Source: Ancylobacter sp. Lp-2
Lineage (GTDB): Bacteria > Pseudomonadota > Alphaproteobacteria > Rhizobiales > Xanthobacteraceae
Assembly: GCF_020523795.1 (NCBI RefSeq)
Contig: NZ_JAJALI010000016.1
Coordinates: 20,486-84,485 of the forward strand
Direction of reading: 5' to 3'
DNA: 64,000 bases
Position numbers and translations under genes: made by a program. Below are positions 54,365 through 62,313 of this stretch, in pieces (positions within the stretch are counted from its first letter, which is position 1; each line of letters begins with the position of its first letter). The notes beneath the pieces were generated by a model, which saw only the letters and a list, made by a program, of their open reading frames with translations, had not been told where the DNA came from and ran no database searches.

Positions 54365-54458
54365 CGGGCGATGTTATCGAATTGGCGGCGCACTGCGAGC
54401 TTCTGCGGCACGCGTCCACAGAAGCCCCGCCGCACCTTCGCGCGGCGGCGCTGAGCGG

Positions 54459-54722
54459 TTAGCGGGCCGGCGAGATTTCGTCCGAATCCCGCCACTTCCG
54501 TCGCAACCTGTCGAAGTTCGGAAACACGACCTCGTAGCGGTCAGGGCGATCAGCGAATTCTGACCGTCCAGTGATCGTACAAATCTGCATCGCCCCGCGA
54601 TGGATGATCGCGACACGATCGCCGATCTCGAACCGCCACGCCTTTAACGGCGGCGGCCGATCGACCAGACGCCGACGGGCTTCGCGTGCCCAGGTTGGGT
54701 CACCAAGGCTGAAGGCGGTCAT
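54459..54722 (-). CDS. small hypothetical protein
   Basis: An 87-residue protein, start at 54722 (MTAFSLGDPTW) overlapping the upstream gene's stop by 4 bases (ATGA). The middle FEIGDRVAIIHRGAMQICTITGRSEF looks like a small SH3-like beta barrel; the C-terminal part is basic. Phage or island gene of unknown function, in a run of overlapping leftward genes. Confidence 0.6.
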   Translation of the reverse strand: MTAFSLGDPTWAREARRRLVDRPPPLKAWRFEIGDRVAIIHRGAMQICTITGRSEFADRPDRYEVVFPNFDRLRRKWRDSDEISPAR

Positions 54723-55117
54723 GCGGACCTCCCGGTTAGACGTTCGACCGGCCCAAGGCACTTGTGGATCGCAGTCACTCGCTCGAGTCGGACGGACACA
54801 GTTCGATCAGTGCCGAGGACGTCACAGACGACCGCAGCGTCGACATCGCTCCCTGCAGTCATGCGGTGGTCTGGCAGAGCCTGCCAGTCCTCGGGGAGGA
54901 TGTCTGTGACGAGCCTGATCAACACCGGATCGCGTCCCTTAATGTAGAGAATCGCCGCGTCGCCACCGTTGGGCTGATCTAGCTGCGTGAACGCCAGCGG
55001 GGTGCCTGGCTCCCAGCCCTCCACCGCGCAAGGCGAGTTCAGGAGCATGCAATAGAGAAGCGGGAACGCGTTAGGATTGACAACTTTCACGTCAGGAGTG
55101 GAGGTTTGCATGTTCAT
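54719..55117 (-). CDS. hypothetical protein
   Basis: A 132-residue protein with a mixed alpha/beta pattern (AFPLLYCMLLNSPCAVEGWEPG, AILYIKGRDPVLIRLVTDILPEDW). No family recognised. Overlaps neighbours on both sides by 4 bases, so it is part of one operon with the genes around it. Confidence 0.65.
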   Translation of the reverse strand: MNMQTSTPDVKVVNPNAFPLLYCMLLNSPCAVEGWEPGTPLAFTQLDQPNGGDAAILYIKGRDPVLIRLVTDILPEDWQALPDHRMTAGSDVDAAVVCDVLGTDRTVSVRLERVTAIHKCLGPVERLTGRSA

Positions 55118-55785
55118 CGCGTGACCTCCACCACCATCGGCACCCCGTTGACGATGCCGCGCAACCGGGTGAGGCCCTCGCGGGAGGGCGGCCGCTTCGG
55201 ATGCATCGTCACCAGGGGCCAGTGTACGGCCCTGAATGACTGGCCGGTCATGTCCGCCAGCTGCTGCAGCGCGGCGTTGCTTGCTTCGTGCCGCTCGACG
55301 CGTGTGTCGCTCATCATCTGGGAAAACACGAACTCGTCGCGCAACAGGTGAAGGGCATCCGGATCGGCCGCCATGTCATCTTCGGCGTCGTGTGGTTCGT
55401 CATTGATGTCGCCGCCGCCATGGTCGTCTGGCTCTGCCGTCCCGGATGCATCTAGCGTGCACCAGGCAAGGGCATGGTCCTGATTGACGCCCAGCGTCCA
55501 GCCGAGCTCCTGTTCGGCGTCAGCGTCGGCCTCTAGGGCGTCCAGGGCCTCTATGGCGCGCTCGATGATCTGGGTTAGCTCGCGGCGCAAGGTTGCGCGG
55601 TCTGGCGTCTCAGCGCCTCTATAATCGCGCTGCACGGCCGGAGTCTCGTCGTTGCCCGTGTTGTCCAAGAGCCGCTGCGCTGGCTTCCTGCGGCCCTTCC
55701 GGCGCGTGCCGGTTTGCGGGCCGGTGGCGTCGGCGATGGCAACGGCCTCGTCGATGATGCGGTCGAGATTGTGTTGCGCGTTCAT
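55114..55785 (-). CDS. hypothetical protein with acidic middle
   Basis: A 223-residue protein. An acidic stretch (DASGTAEPDDHGGGD, EPHDAEDDMAADPD) divides an N-terminal helical part (TLRRELTQIIERAIEALDALEADADAEQ) from a C-terminal beta part ending GIVNGVPMVVEVTR. This pattern recurs in plasmid and phage-associated proteins of alphaproteobacteria, but I cannot name it. Overlaps the next gene by ATGA. Confidence 0.65.
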   Translation of the reverse strand: MNAQHNLDRIIDEAVAIADATGPQTGTRRKGRRKPAQRLLDNTGNDETPAVQRDYRGAETPDRATLRRELTQIIERAIEALDALEADADAEQELGWTLGVNQDHALAWCTLDASGTAEPDDHGGGDINDEPHDAEDDMAADPDALHLLRDEFVFSQMMSDTRVERHEASNAALQQLADMTGQSFRAVHWPLVTMHPKRPPSREGLTRLRGIVNGVPMVVEVTR

Positions 55786-55795
55786 TGTGGCGCCC

Positions 55796-56026
55796 TCAGA
55801 TCTCGTAGGCAGTGTTTTCGAGGTCGATCGCCAGACCGAGCAGGACGTCCAAGGCCGTGTCCATCATCGCCTTGTCGCACTCGTAGCCCTGCTGCCAGGC
55901 GATCTGGGTAAAGCGGATCATTGTGTGAAGTTGGCTCGCCGTCGTGACCAGCTTGTCGTGCAGCTGCCAGCGGGCCTCGCAGTCGTCGTCGTTGTCGGGG
56001 GCAGGTGTAGGGGTGTGGATGGTCAT
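55796..56026 (-). CDS. small helical hypothetical protein
   Basis: A 76-residue, probably all-helical protein (ARWQLHDKLVTTASQLHTMI, MMDTALDVLLGLAIDLENTAY). First gene of the leftward operon 54459-56026, divergent from an XRE regulator; typical of an island control region. Confidence 0.6.
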   Translation of the reverse strand: MTIHTPTPAPDNDDDCEARWQLHDKLVTTASQLHTMIRFTQIAWQQGYECDKAMMDTALDVLLGLAIDLENTAYEI

Positions 56027-56040
56027 TGGCGAGCTCCGTC

Positions 56041-56098
56041 ATTGATTAAAATAGCTCAGTATGCCTACTATCAATCGACGCAATTTGGAGTCAATCGA
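56041..56098. promoter_or_regulatory. candidate operators between divergent island genes
   Basis: TCAATCGA occurs at 56071-56078 and 56091-56098, exactly 20 bp apart (two helical turns), and an ATTGA half-site lies at 56041-56045. The 80-bp gap is the shared promoter region of the leftward operon and the XRE gene, which probably binds here. Confidence 0.55.
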
Positions 56099-56106
56099 TA
56101 TTCATC

Positions 56107-56367
56107 ATGGTGAGCGAAATTAATCGTGTGACAGGAAGGCAGATCGCGGCTGCCCGAGCGCTTGTCGGCATGGGCCAAGTTGAATTAGCCGAAGCCGCTC
56201 GTGTGTCGGCCCCCACAGTGAGACGTATGGAGGCGAGTGCTGGGCCGGCCGTTGGCATGCCGAACAATGTTGCGGCCGTGATCTCCGCCCTCGAGACGGC
56301 CGGCGTTCTCTTCATCGACCAGAACGGCAACGGCCCCGGCGTGCGGCTACGGGAGCGGCAGGGCTAG
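56107..56367 (+). CDS. XRE-family transcriptional regulator
   Basis: An 86-residue helix-turn-helix protein: QIAAARALVGMGQVELAEAARVSAPTVRRME forms the HTH (about residues 11-42), followed by a short helix AISALETAGVLFIDQNG typical of Cro/CI-like repressors of alphaproteobacterial islands. No ribosome site precedes the ATG, so it may be leaderless. Divergent from the leftward operon; a likely control gene of the island. Confidence 0.8.
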   Translation: MVSEINRVTGRQIAAARALVGMGQVELAEAARVSAPTVRRMEASAGPAVGMPNNVAAVISALETAGVLFIDQNGNGPGVRLRERQG

Positions 56368-56391
56368 TTCGTGCATCCAGCTCCTAGACAC

Positions 56392-56437
56392 CGGCGACGT
56401 GGCGACGGGCAGCGGGTGGTGTCGCGGGGGTAAGGAG
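56392..56437 (+). repeat. diverged repeat copy A
   Basis: CGGCGACGTGGCGACGGGCA followed by GCGGGTGGTGTCGCGGGGG is about 80 percent identical to a second copy at 56891-56938. Both end in a purine-rich GGGG segment with GAG. It lies between the XRE and ribbon-helix-helix genes. Confidence 0.4.
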
Positions 56438-56481
56438 TGCAATCTTCGGTAAATGTGGCCCGCCACGCAGCTGTGAGAGCG

Positions 56482-56703
56482 ATGAAAATAAAGAGGTATT
56501 CTGTCCTTATTGGAAAGCGGAAGACCAGCATTTCGCTGGAGCCTGAGTTTTTCGAGGCGGCAAAGGCGCTGGCGCGCAGAAAGGGCAAGTCCTTCATCGC
56601 CCTGGTATCGGAGATCGATGCCGGCTGCATACTTGGCTCCAACCTATCATCCGAGATTCGTCTGTACGTCCTTGCTGATATGCAGCGGCGCCTCGAAGCG
56701 TAG
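56482..56703 (+). CDS. ribbon-helix-helix domain protein
   Basis: A 73-residue protein of the RHH_4 type: RYSVLIGKRKTSISLEPEFFEAAKALARRKGKSFIALVSEIDAG, followed by LSSEIRLYVLADMQRRLEA. This small DNA-binding fold acts as a repressor or antitoxin-like regulator in alphaproteobacteria. Start at 56482 (MKIKRYS) matches the family; an upstream ATG at 56437 adds 15 residues. Its base composition is more AT-rich than its neighbours. Confidence 0.8.
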   Translation: MKIKRYSVLIGKRKTSISLEPEFFEAAKALARRKGKSFIALVSEIDAGCILGSNLSSEIRLYVLADMQRRLEA

Positions 56704-57019
56704 GCGCAAGTTGCACGTGGCCCCCCATGCCGGTACCCTGAAACTGCCGTCGCCTGGCTCCCAGCCCTCGGGCATCGGCAGGCCGGGCATGTTATGGTCA
56801 GCGTGCCCGGCCACTAGCCTTCGAATGACCTGCGCTCGTCCCAGCCGCCAACCCCGGCCCAGAGCGCAGGCCGGCGGGCGCTATCGCCAGCGGCGACATG
56901 GCGGTGGGCAACGGAGTGGTGCCGCAGCGGGGGGAGCCGAGAACGAATCAACCTTGAATGTCTAAGTTAGTGACGCCTCCCCCCTAAGGTGCAATGATGC
57001 CTCGCCTTGGAGGGGTGTG
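56704..57019. other. 316-bp gap with inverted repeats, no gene
   Basis: No convincing ORF. GGCCGGGCA (56781-56789) pairs with TGCCCGGCC (56804-56812); TGCGCTC (56831-56837) pairs with GAGCGCA (56862-56868). Repeat copy B (CGGCGACATGGCGGTGGGCA and following) is at 56891-56938. It could hold a small RNA or a decayed gene. Confidence 0.5.
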
Positions 57020-57211
57020 ATGATCAGTGTGAGCGAAGCCCTGTCGAACCTTGAATTAGCTCTGGAGGACCAATCCGCAGCTCTTGCCATGGCTGGTCGA
57101 TCGGACGATCCGGCCGAATGCATAAAGTTGATCCGCCGCACCGAGCGGTCATGGCAGAACATGCTCGCCGCGCACCGCAAACTCATTCGACTCGCCAAGG
57201 CACAAGGCTAG
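57020..57211 (+). CDS. small hypothetical protein
   Basis: A 63-residue helical protein (MISVSEALSNLELALEDQSAALAM, SWQNMLAAHRKLIRLAKAQ). GGAGGGG lies just before the ATG at 57020, so translation is likely. No family recognised. Confidence 0.55.
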   Translation: MISVSEALSNLELALEDQSAALAMAGRSDDPAECIKLIRRTERSWQNMLAAHRKLIRLAKAQG

Positions 57212-57299
57212 CGGTCACGGGAGTTGTCCGCACCGCAATGCCGCCACCTCATCACGCCAACGTTTCGCTACGATATCTGCACGCGTGATAGAGTGCGCC

Positions 57300-57545
57300 A
57301 TGAAAAACAACCTTGAAGCCCGCGCTCGGGCAATATGCGAAGCCGATCTGAGACTTGGGTCGGCAATTTCCGAGTACGCCTTGGCGTCCGCTGTGGATCG
57401 ATACTGGCCGGTTGTCGCGCATGAGATGCTCCATGGCGAGGGCAACCATAGCGACATCAGGCACCGAGACGGCAACAATGTCGACGCAGTCGCGTACCGA
57501 GCGCTGCGCACGCGCTGCGACATTCCAGGAAATTTGAACGGGTAG
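57300..57545 (+). CDS. small hypothetical protein
   Basis: An 81-residue protein (MKNNLEARARAICEADLRLGSAISEYAL, RYWPVVAHEMLHGEGNHSD). The first part looks helical; the rest is rich in His/Asp/Arg. No clear ribosome site. An ATG at 57285 would add five residues. Weak call. Confidence 0.4.
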   Translation: MKNNLEARARAICEADLRLGSAISEYALASAVDRYWPVVAHEMLHGEGNHSDIRHRDGNNVDAVAYRALRTRCDIPGNLNG

Positions 57546-57956
57546 GGCACATTATTTGATTATGTCCGCCGGCTGATGAGCGTCGGAAGTGCCCCGCGTG
57601 ACGGTGAGGGCTCAGGGCCAAAAGCCGCCACGTCGCCTCGACATCGAAGGCGCAGTCAACCCTTGAATAGCGTGCGTGGGATTGACCGAATCGCACTCTC
57701 GGACAGCTGACACGGTGCTCCCGCGATGAGTATCGACTTTGTTGACGGAGTTCGATGAGTCGTAGGCACTGGCCGAAAGGTGAATGACCTACTCCTTTTG
57801 TTTACCCCAATGCTGCTTCGAAAGTGCTACTACTTTTTGGTGCGTAGAAATTTCAATCTACCACTCATTGTAATCAGATGAGTTTTATCTGCGGATCTCG
57901 ACTGCCACACAGGCCTTGGCACTAGCGAAGCTGAGCACAGATGGTGATCACGCCGT
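57546..57956. other. 411-bp gap, no gene
   Basis: No ORF I can support. The last 200 bp become AT-rich (CTACTACTTTTTGGTGCG, TTGTAATCAGATGAGTTTTATC) and probably contain the LuxR gene's promoter. A sequence resembling the repeat motif GGCGACGTGGCGGC occurs on the minus strand near 57630. Confidence 0.5.
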
Positions 57957-58754
57957 ATGGATACCGAAGATGCCGTTGAACATTCAGCGTCGTTCGCTGA
58001 GCGGCGATCTGCCGCGCTTGCGTTCGGGCACGACGAACATCATGACCCGCAGTCATTTCAGATAAGGAGAAATGAGGATGCGCGACGACACAATTTCGTC
58101 GCCTTGATTGAGCCGCGCTTATTGTATGCACAGAGCTTAGTAAAATCGCTTCGCATGGAAGATTCTAGTTGCGATTTCTATAGCTATTTGGATTTTCCAG
58201 AATGGACCGCATCAAGCGATAGTGAAAGCACATCGTTGATTATACTATCGATGCCGCATGTTGCTGGAAACAAAATTGGGATGGAGCAGCTAAGATCCTA
58301 CGTCACTCAATTGCATGCTCGCCATCCATCCATCAGTTTTGCGGTTCTTTGCGATGATGATGCCGCGAAGAGCGTGGCCGAAGCCGTGCAGGTGGGCGTG
58401 CAGGGATACCTGCCGACCAGTCTATCTCTCCGACTAACGATACAGATCCTCCATTTGCTGTTGGCAGGTGGCACTTACGTGCCGAGTTCTGGCTTTTTGA
58501 ATAGCGAGCCGAATTCGTTTGGGCGCTCGGATTATCCGATTGGATCATACGGCGCCTTCGGGTCACACAAGCAAATGATGGTAGCCCGCGCCCTGCGTAG
58601 TGGAACCCCCAACAAGATCATCGCTTATCAACTTAACATGTGTGAAAGCACTGTTAAGGTTCACATTCGAAACATAATGAAAAAACTCAATGTCAAAAAC
58701 CGCACTGAGGCTGCATTGTTGGTTACAAGAATGCTCCCGATAGAAGGTGAATAA
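57957..58754 (+). CDS. LuxR-type regulator with receiver-like N-terminus
   Basis: A 265-residue protein. The C-terminal NarL/FixJ-type HTH is clear at about residues 205-262: KQMMVARALRSGTPNKIIAYQLNMCESTVKVHIRNIMKKLNVKNRTEAALL. The N-terminal region (HNFVALIEPRLLYAQSLVKSL...LIILSMPHVAGNKIG, SFAVLCDDD, VQGYLPTSL) resembles a receiver domain but lacks the normal phosphoacceptor arrangement. The gene is clearly more AT-rich than the region, suggesting transfer. It could regulate the island's phage block. Confidence 0.8.
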   Translation: MDTEDAVEHSASFAERRSAALAFGHDEHHDPQSFQIRRNEDARRHNFVALIEPRLLYAQSLVKSLRMEDSSCDFYSYLDFPEWTASSDSESTSLIILSMPHVAGNKIGMEQLRSYVTQLHARHPSISFAVLCDDDAAKSVAEAVQVGVQGYLPTSLSLRLTIQILHLLLAGGTYVPSSGFLNSEPNSFGRSDYPIGSYGAFGSHKQMMVARALRSGTPNKIIAYQLNMCESTVKVHIRNIMKKLNVKNRTEAALLVTRMLPIEGE

Positions 58755-58917
58755 TTATTTTTTGTGAATCGACTTCGTTTTTTCATTTGGATTGGCTATT
58801 TCGGCGGAAGGGATATAGAGTCTGATGTCGTCAACACAGGCATCGGCACGTTGGCGGTTGGAAGAGAACGGATCGAGATCCGCGCGCTTTCGCTCGACCC
58901 GACCGGGGAGCAGGCGC

Positions 58918-59202
58918 ATGAATGTGAAAGCTTTCGATCCAAGGCAGGTGCTACACGATTTGAACGGTTATGCGACGACGGCGTGGAAGTGGCCGTCGCA
59001 AAACGGTGAAGCGCTCGCTGTCAGACGCCAAGAGTACCCCTCTCTGCGAAAAGCGCTTAAGGCGATTTGTAAGGAAAACTCTGGCCGCAACTTCCAAATT
59101 GTCGTTCATGCGGACTCAGATCATGAATTTGAGCCCGAGAACGTCGAGAGGCTCTGTAGTTATTTCGATGCGTTTCGTCGATCGAAATCCACTAGAATTT
59201 GA
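58918..59202 (+). CDS. small hypothetical protein
   Basis: A 94-residue protein (FDPRQVLHDLNGYATTAWKWPSQNGEALAV, SLRKALKAICKENSGRNFQIVVHADSDHEF). GGGGAG precedes the ATG. The stop is about 200 bp before a bidirectional terminator. Same AT-rich composition as the LuxR gene. No family recognised. Confidence 0.5.
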   Translation: MNVKAFDPRQVLHDLNGYATTAWKWPSQNGEALAVRRQEYPSLRKALKAICKENSGRNFQIVVHADSDHEFEPENVERLCSYFDAFRRSKSTRI

Positions 59203-59403
59203 ACTTGCGCGAAATCGTGCGCCACAAGAACGAGCATGCCCGATTGCGCTAAGGCTTCAGCTTTACCCCAACATCGACGGTGTAGCGGGCCGTTGCACAC
59301 GCCGCAGTTGTGGCCGCTTCACAGCACCGTCACGCGCCAACGGTACGTATGAATGTTCGCAACCATGTCGACCGCGGATGTACCGGCGGCGTGGATTACG
59401 AAG

Positions 59404-59431
59404 AAAAAGGCCGGGATCACCCGGCCTTTTT
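59404..59431. terminator. bidirectional intrinsic terminator at the phage block's end
   Basis: AAAAAGGCCGGG-ATCA-CCCGGCCTTTTT, with a T run on each strand. The stop of the leftward frameshifted gene lies in the loop. Confidence 0.9.
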
Positions 59432-59619
59432 GCGTTCCAGGGGAAGGTCAGACCGCGCCAGCGCCTCCGCCACCCACTCGTCGGAAAAAACTCCGGCAAG
59501 GAGTCGTCGCCCTCCAGCGAGCGAGCGCGAAAATCCGCTGACAGTTCTATGGTGACCACCAGGGTGCCGGCAGGGTGGTCCTTGGAGGGCGCGGTGATCA
59601 TGAATTGGGTCATTTGCAT
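59417..59619 (-). CDS. small island gene split by a -1 frameshift at a T6 run
   Basis: Frame one starts with ATG at 59619 (GGAGAG before it) and reads MQMTQFMITAPSKDHPAGTL...RSLEGDDSLPEFF; frame two, offset by one base, reads VFSDEWVAEALARSDLPLERKKAG and stops in the terminator loop. They meet at a run of six T (59485-59490 as A on the plus strand). Together they give a compact ~66-residue protein. The cause could be an assembly error, a mutation, or programmed slippage; frame one alone would continue to 59263 through the terminator. Confidence 0.55.
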
Positions 59620-59630
59620 CGCGCTCTCCG

Positions 59631-60284
59631 TCACAGTCCAACACAACGCCGCAGGCGCGGGGCAACCTCAACTCGACGCTCGCCGACGATGCGCTGCTCG
59701 ATCCGCCCATCGTCGTGCAGGGCCGTGAGCGAAAGCGGGCCGCCGACCCAGTCTCGCACGTCGCCGCCAGCCGGGCTCTTGATGCCGAGTCCCCGGATTA
59801 TCTCGAAGTAACGGGGGAAGTCGCACTCCGGGTTTATCTGGTCCGTGTCGTTCGGGAGATTCGCCTGCTTGACGAATTCGCCCGTGATCGGCGCCGCGAA
59901 CATCGGTCCCACGTCGGTAAGTTGGAAGGGCGTGATGCCTGGCTCTTCGATTGTGCTGACCATATAGATCCGCGGCCCCTCGGCCCCGAAGCCGGCGAGG
60001 ACGGCGACCTGGCGAGGATCTACACCCGTGTGAGGCGCGGTGACGGCGCGCATGGCGTTGACGAGATTGCCCGCCAGAGCATCGAACGTGTCCGCCCCCT
60101 TCGACATGTGCTCAAGCACCCCAATGGCCGCGCCGCTGGTGCCGAGGATGACAAGGGCGGCCTTGGCATGGGGGATCGTGTAGGTCTTCGGCACAAGGTG
60201 GCGCCGGCCGTCGGGCGCTATCGCTAGGGTGTCCGTGGCGATGTGGATCACACCGCTCTGGCGCATGGCAAGCACAGCAGTCAT
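59631..60284 (-). CDS. phage-type protein resembling Ntn-hydrolase fold
   Basis: A 217-residue protein starting MTAVLAMRQSGVIHIATDTLAIAPDGRRHL, reminiscent of Ntn-hydrolase/proteasome-like proteins in phage tail modules (a Thr near the N-terminus in a beta-sandwich pattern). The rest (ALVILGTSGAAIGVLEHM, VAVLAGFGAEGPRIYMVST) supports a beta-sheet layer. Overlaps the upstream small gene by ATGA. Fold call is by memory of similar proteins, so moderate only. Confidence 0.7.
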   Translation of the reverse strand: MTAVLAMRQSGVIHIATDTLAIAPDGRRHLVPKTYTIPHAKAALVILGTSGAAIGVLEHMSKGADTFDALAGNLVNAMRAVTAPHTGVDPRQVAVLAGFGAEGPRIYMVSTIEEPGITPFQLTDVGPMFAAPITGEFVKQANLPNDTDQINPECDFPRYFEIIRGLGIKSPAGGDVRDWVGGPLSLTALHDDGRIEQRIVGERRVEVAPRLRRCVGL

Positions 60285-60421
60285 CGGCCGGCCTCCTGCA
60301 TCAGGACGGTGAAGCCCGTTCCAAGGGTGAGCGCGGTTGTGGCCAAATAGCCGCCCACCGTGCCGGCTGCAAAGGCCGGGCCGAGGGCTCCAGCGATGAT
60401 TGGGGCGAGTGCTTGGGGCAT
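60281..60421 (-). CDS. short hydrophobic phage protein
   Basis: A 46-residue, Ala/Gly/Leu-rich peptide (MPQALAPIIAGALGPAFAAG...LMQEAGR). It overlaps the DUF6950-like gene by one base (TAATG) and the next gene by ATGA, so it is in a tightly packed operon. Possibly a shortened tail-tip or membrane-active component; no clear family. Confidence 0.6.
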   Translation of the reverse strand: MPQALAPIIAGALGPAFAAGTVGGYLATTALTLGTGFTVLMQEAGR

Positions 60422-60843
60422 TAGTTCTCCTTGGTGATGGACCACGCCGCTACGACGCGCAGCGGGCTTCGGATGGCAGTGAGGCCGTCGCCCTCCTTCA
60501 CCGCCCATCGGCAGGTCGGGGTTCGAATGGCCGCAGCCCAAAGCGTAGGTGCGCGGATAATGGCGAAATCGCCCGGCTGCGGGTCTGCGGTGCGGACGGC
60601 ACCCACACGGCGGGCCATGCGCGCTATGAGGCGAGGCAAGCCACCGTGCTGGCGCAGGAGGGCGTTGCATTCGGCTTGGCTGCTGTAGGTGCCCCGGATG
60701 TCTGCGGCGGGGTCTACACCGTGATTGGCGAGCCACCAGTCGGCGATGACGAGAGAGCAGTCGAACTGGCCTAAGACGAAGGGCTGGCGCTGGGCGTGGA
60801 TGAGGAAGGCCGGGAGGTCAGCGGGCAGGTGATGCACCCCCAT
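60421..60843 (-). CDS. DUF6950-like phage protein
   Basis: A 140-residue protein with FVLGQFDCSLVIADWWLANHGVDPAADIRGTYSS, a signature of DUF6950 (phage, NlpC/P60-like with Cys-Asp context). The rest (QHGGLPRLIARMARRVGAVRTADPQPGDFAII) fits. Homologues occur in tail modules of alphaproteobacterial phages. Start at 60843 (ATG), with an in-frame ATG at 60867 as an alternative. First gene of the operon 60843-59417. Confidence 0.75.
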   Translation of the reverse strand: MGVHHLPADLPAFLIHAQRQPFVLGQFDCSLVIADWWLANHGVDPAADIRGTYSSQAECNALLRQHGGLPRLIARMARRVGAVRTADPQPGDFAIIRAPTLWAAAIRTPTCRWAVKEGDGLTAIRSPLRVVAAWSITKEN

Positions 60844-60924
60844 ATTTTGAATTGCGGATGCGCGCACGAAGGGGCGTCACTGGTACGGAGATCAGAGGCA
60901 CCTGGACTTCTGAGGTGCCCCCCC

Positions 60925-61485
60925 CTACCGTCGAAGCGCCGCCTCGGCCGCCTCGAGGCGGGCAAGACGCGCTCCATGCGGATCATCAAGGGCTGCGGCG
61001 GCGGTCAGGAACGCATCGATGCGCATGCGGCCCGCCACGATCTCCGAGGAGCGGTAGGCTGGGTTTCGGCAGACCGACACCTCGAGCAGCTCGCACGACA
61101 CGATTTCCCGCACCGACTCGCCGTCCACGTCGCGCCACTCGGCGGCCGGCCGATCGAACGACACCGAGAGCCCGGCGCAAGCCCGGCAGCGCACGGCCTC
61201 GAGCGCATCGTCCCCGGCAGGGCTGTGGTTGGCGACAGCATCCACGCGAAGGCCGACCGCGTCTTCGACCAGAGTGAGCGTACCATCGGCCTGGCGGGCA
61301 ACGACGGCGTCCCACATATGATCCAGGCACATCAGTACCCGCCCTTCGGCTATGGAGGTGAGGAATGCACCGCGCCGGAATGTCTCTGTCACCCGCTGGC
61401 CGCCGACAGTGACTTGGGCTGGATGGCCCCAGCGCAGCGCATACCCCACCATCCGCCGACCGGTGGCGCTGAGCCCCTCATCCAT
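60925..61485 (-). CDS. HK97-type prohead protease
   Basis: A 186-residue U35-family protease that cleaves the scaffold during phage head assembly. Visible are the N-terminal GYALRWGHPAQVTVGGQRVTETFRRGAF, LMCLDHMWDAVVARQADGTLTL with the catalytic His region, and GLSVSFDRPAAEWRDVDGE with the Ser region. Normally this gene lies between portal and capsid genes, but neither is found nearby. Overlaps the next upstream gene by 8 bp. A hairpin (60897-60919) follows its stop. Confidence 0.88.
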   Translation of the reverse strand: MDEGLSATGRRMVGYALRWGHPAQVTVGGQRVTETFRRGAFLTSIAEGRVLMCLDHMWDAVVARQADGTLTLVEDAVGLRVDAVANHSPAGDDALEAVRCRACAGLSVSFDRPAAEWRDVDGESVREIVSCELLEVSVCRNPAYRSSEIVAGRMRIDAFLTAAAALDDPHGARLARLEAAEAALRR

Positions 61486-61699
61486 GTCCGCGCTTGCGCA
61501 GATCAGCGAGCAGCCGGGTCTTTAAGGCCAAGGCCGGCGATTTCTTCCGGCGCTCGGCGAGGATTTTCACCACCTCGTGCGGGTCGTCCGGCAGCATCTC
61601 GCTGCGGCCGTTGACCGCGGTACGGATCAGGCTGGCGTTGCCGGCCTTTGCGGTGGCGCGCTCGACACCGCGGACAGCGTGAGGGACAGTCCGCCTCAT
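61478..61699 (-). CDS. small basic phage protein
   Basis: A 73-residue Arg/Lys-rich protein (TKAGNASL..., HEVVKILAERRKKSPALALKTRLLADLRKR). Overlaps the protease by 8 bp and the next upstream gene by ATGA. No family recognised; possible nucleic-acid binding. Confidence 0.6.
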   Translation of the reverse strand: MRRTVPHAVRGVERATAKAGNASLIRTAVNGRSEMLPDDPHEVVKILAERRKKSPALALKTRLLADLRKRGHG

Positions 61700-62313
61700 T
61701 TCAACGACTCCGGGATCGTGCTTCGATCAATCAGTCCGGCAGCAGCAGCGCGAGCGAACCACGCACCGACGCGAGTTTCGAAGATCTGCACGGCCCGTCC
61801 ATCCGTGAATGTCGGTCGTCCCCACGCCACATCCGCCCGTTGCAGGGCGTCGATGATCTCCTCAACGGCGGCGTGCGCGGCGTGCGCCTGCGCCAGAGCG
61901 GCACCGAGCGCCGTCACCCGCCTACGCCATTCCGGCTCAACGTCGGTGAGGATCGTCTTGCTCGCCGCACCTCGGGCCGCCCGGATCCGGTCATCGACCA
62001 CCCGCAGAGCGGCATCAACGTCGCGGCGTTCGGCCTGGCACTGAGCGAAGCGGGCTCGCAACCCGTCTAGCGCTGGACTGGATTCGTCGACTTCATCGCC
62101 GAGAAGCGCGGCGACACGCCGATTCACCGGGGCATCGGCCGGCTTATCGTTGGCGAGACGGAAGAGGAGGTCGCCTTCTTCGGCGTCGAGCTTGGAGCGG
62201 GCAGTGCGAAGTTCCTGCTGCTTTTCGAGCAGCGCGGAATACGCCGGATCAGCCTCGGCGAGGCTTCGGACCTTAAACGGTTCAGGCGCCGCCTGGCGCT
62301 TCTTCAGGATCAT
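61696..62313 (-). CDS. coiled-coil phage protein
   Basis: A 205-residue, highly helical protein with Glu/Arg/Ala heptad-like stretches (SALLEKQQELRTARSKLDAEEGDLLFRL, AQCQAERRDVDAALRVVDDRIRAAR). The start at 62313 has GGAAG before it; an earlier in-frame ATG adds 8 residues. Possibly a scaffold-like or structural component of the head block. Confidence 0.65.
   Translation of the reverse strand: MILKKRQAAPEPFKVRSLAEADPAYSALLEKQQELRTARSKLDAEEGDLLFRLANDKPADAPVNRRVAALLGDEVDESSPALDGLRARFAQCQAERRDVDAALRVVDDRIRAARGAASKTILTDVEPEWRRRVTALGAALAQAHAAHAAVEEIIDALQRADVAWGRPTFTDGRAVQIFETRVGAWFARAAAAGLIDRSTIPESLK

Noticed and set aside
57457..57696. Leftward ORF of 79 codons in the gap
   Set aside because: No ribosome site or known domain; Arg/His/Cys-rich filler.
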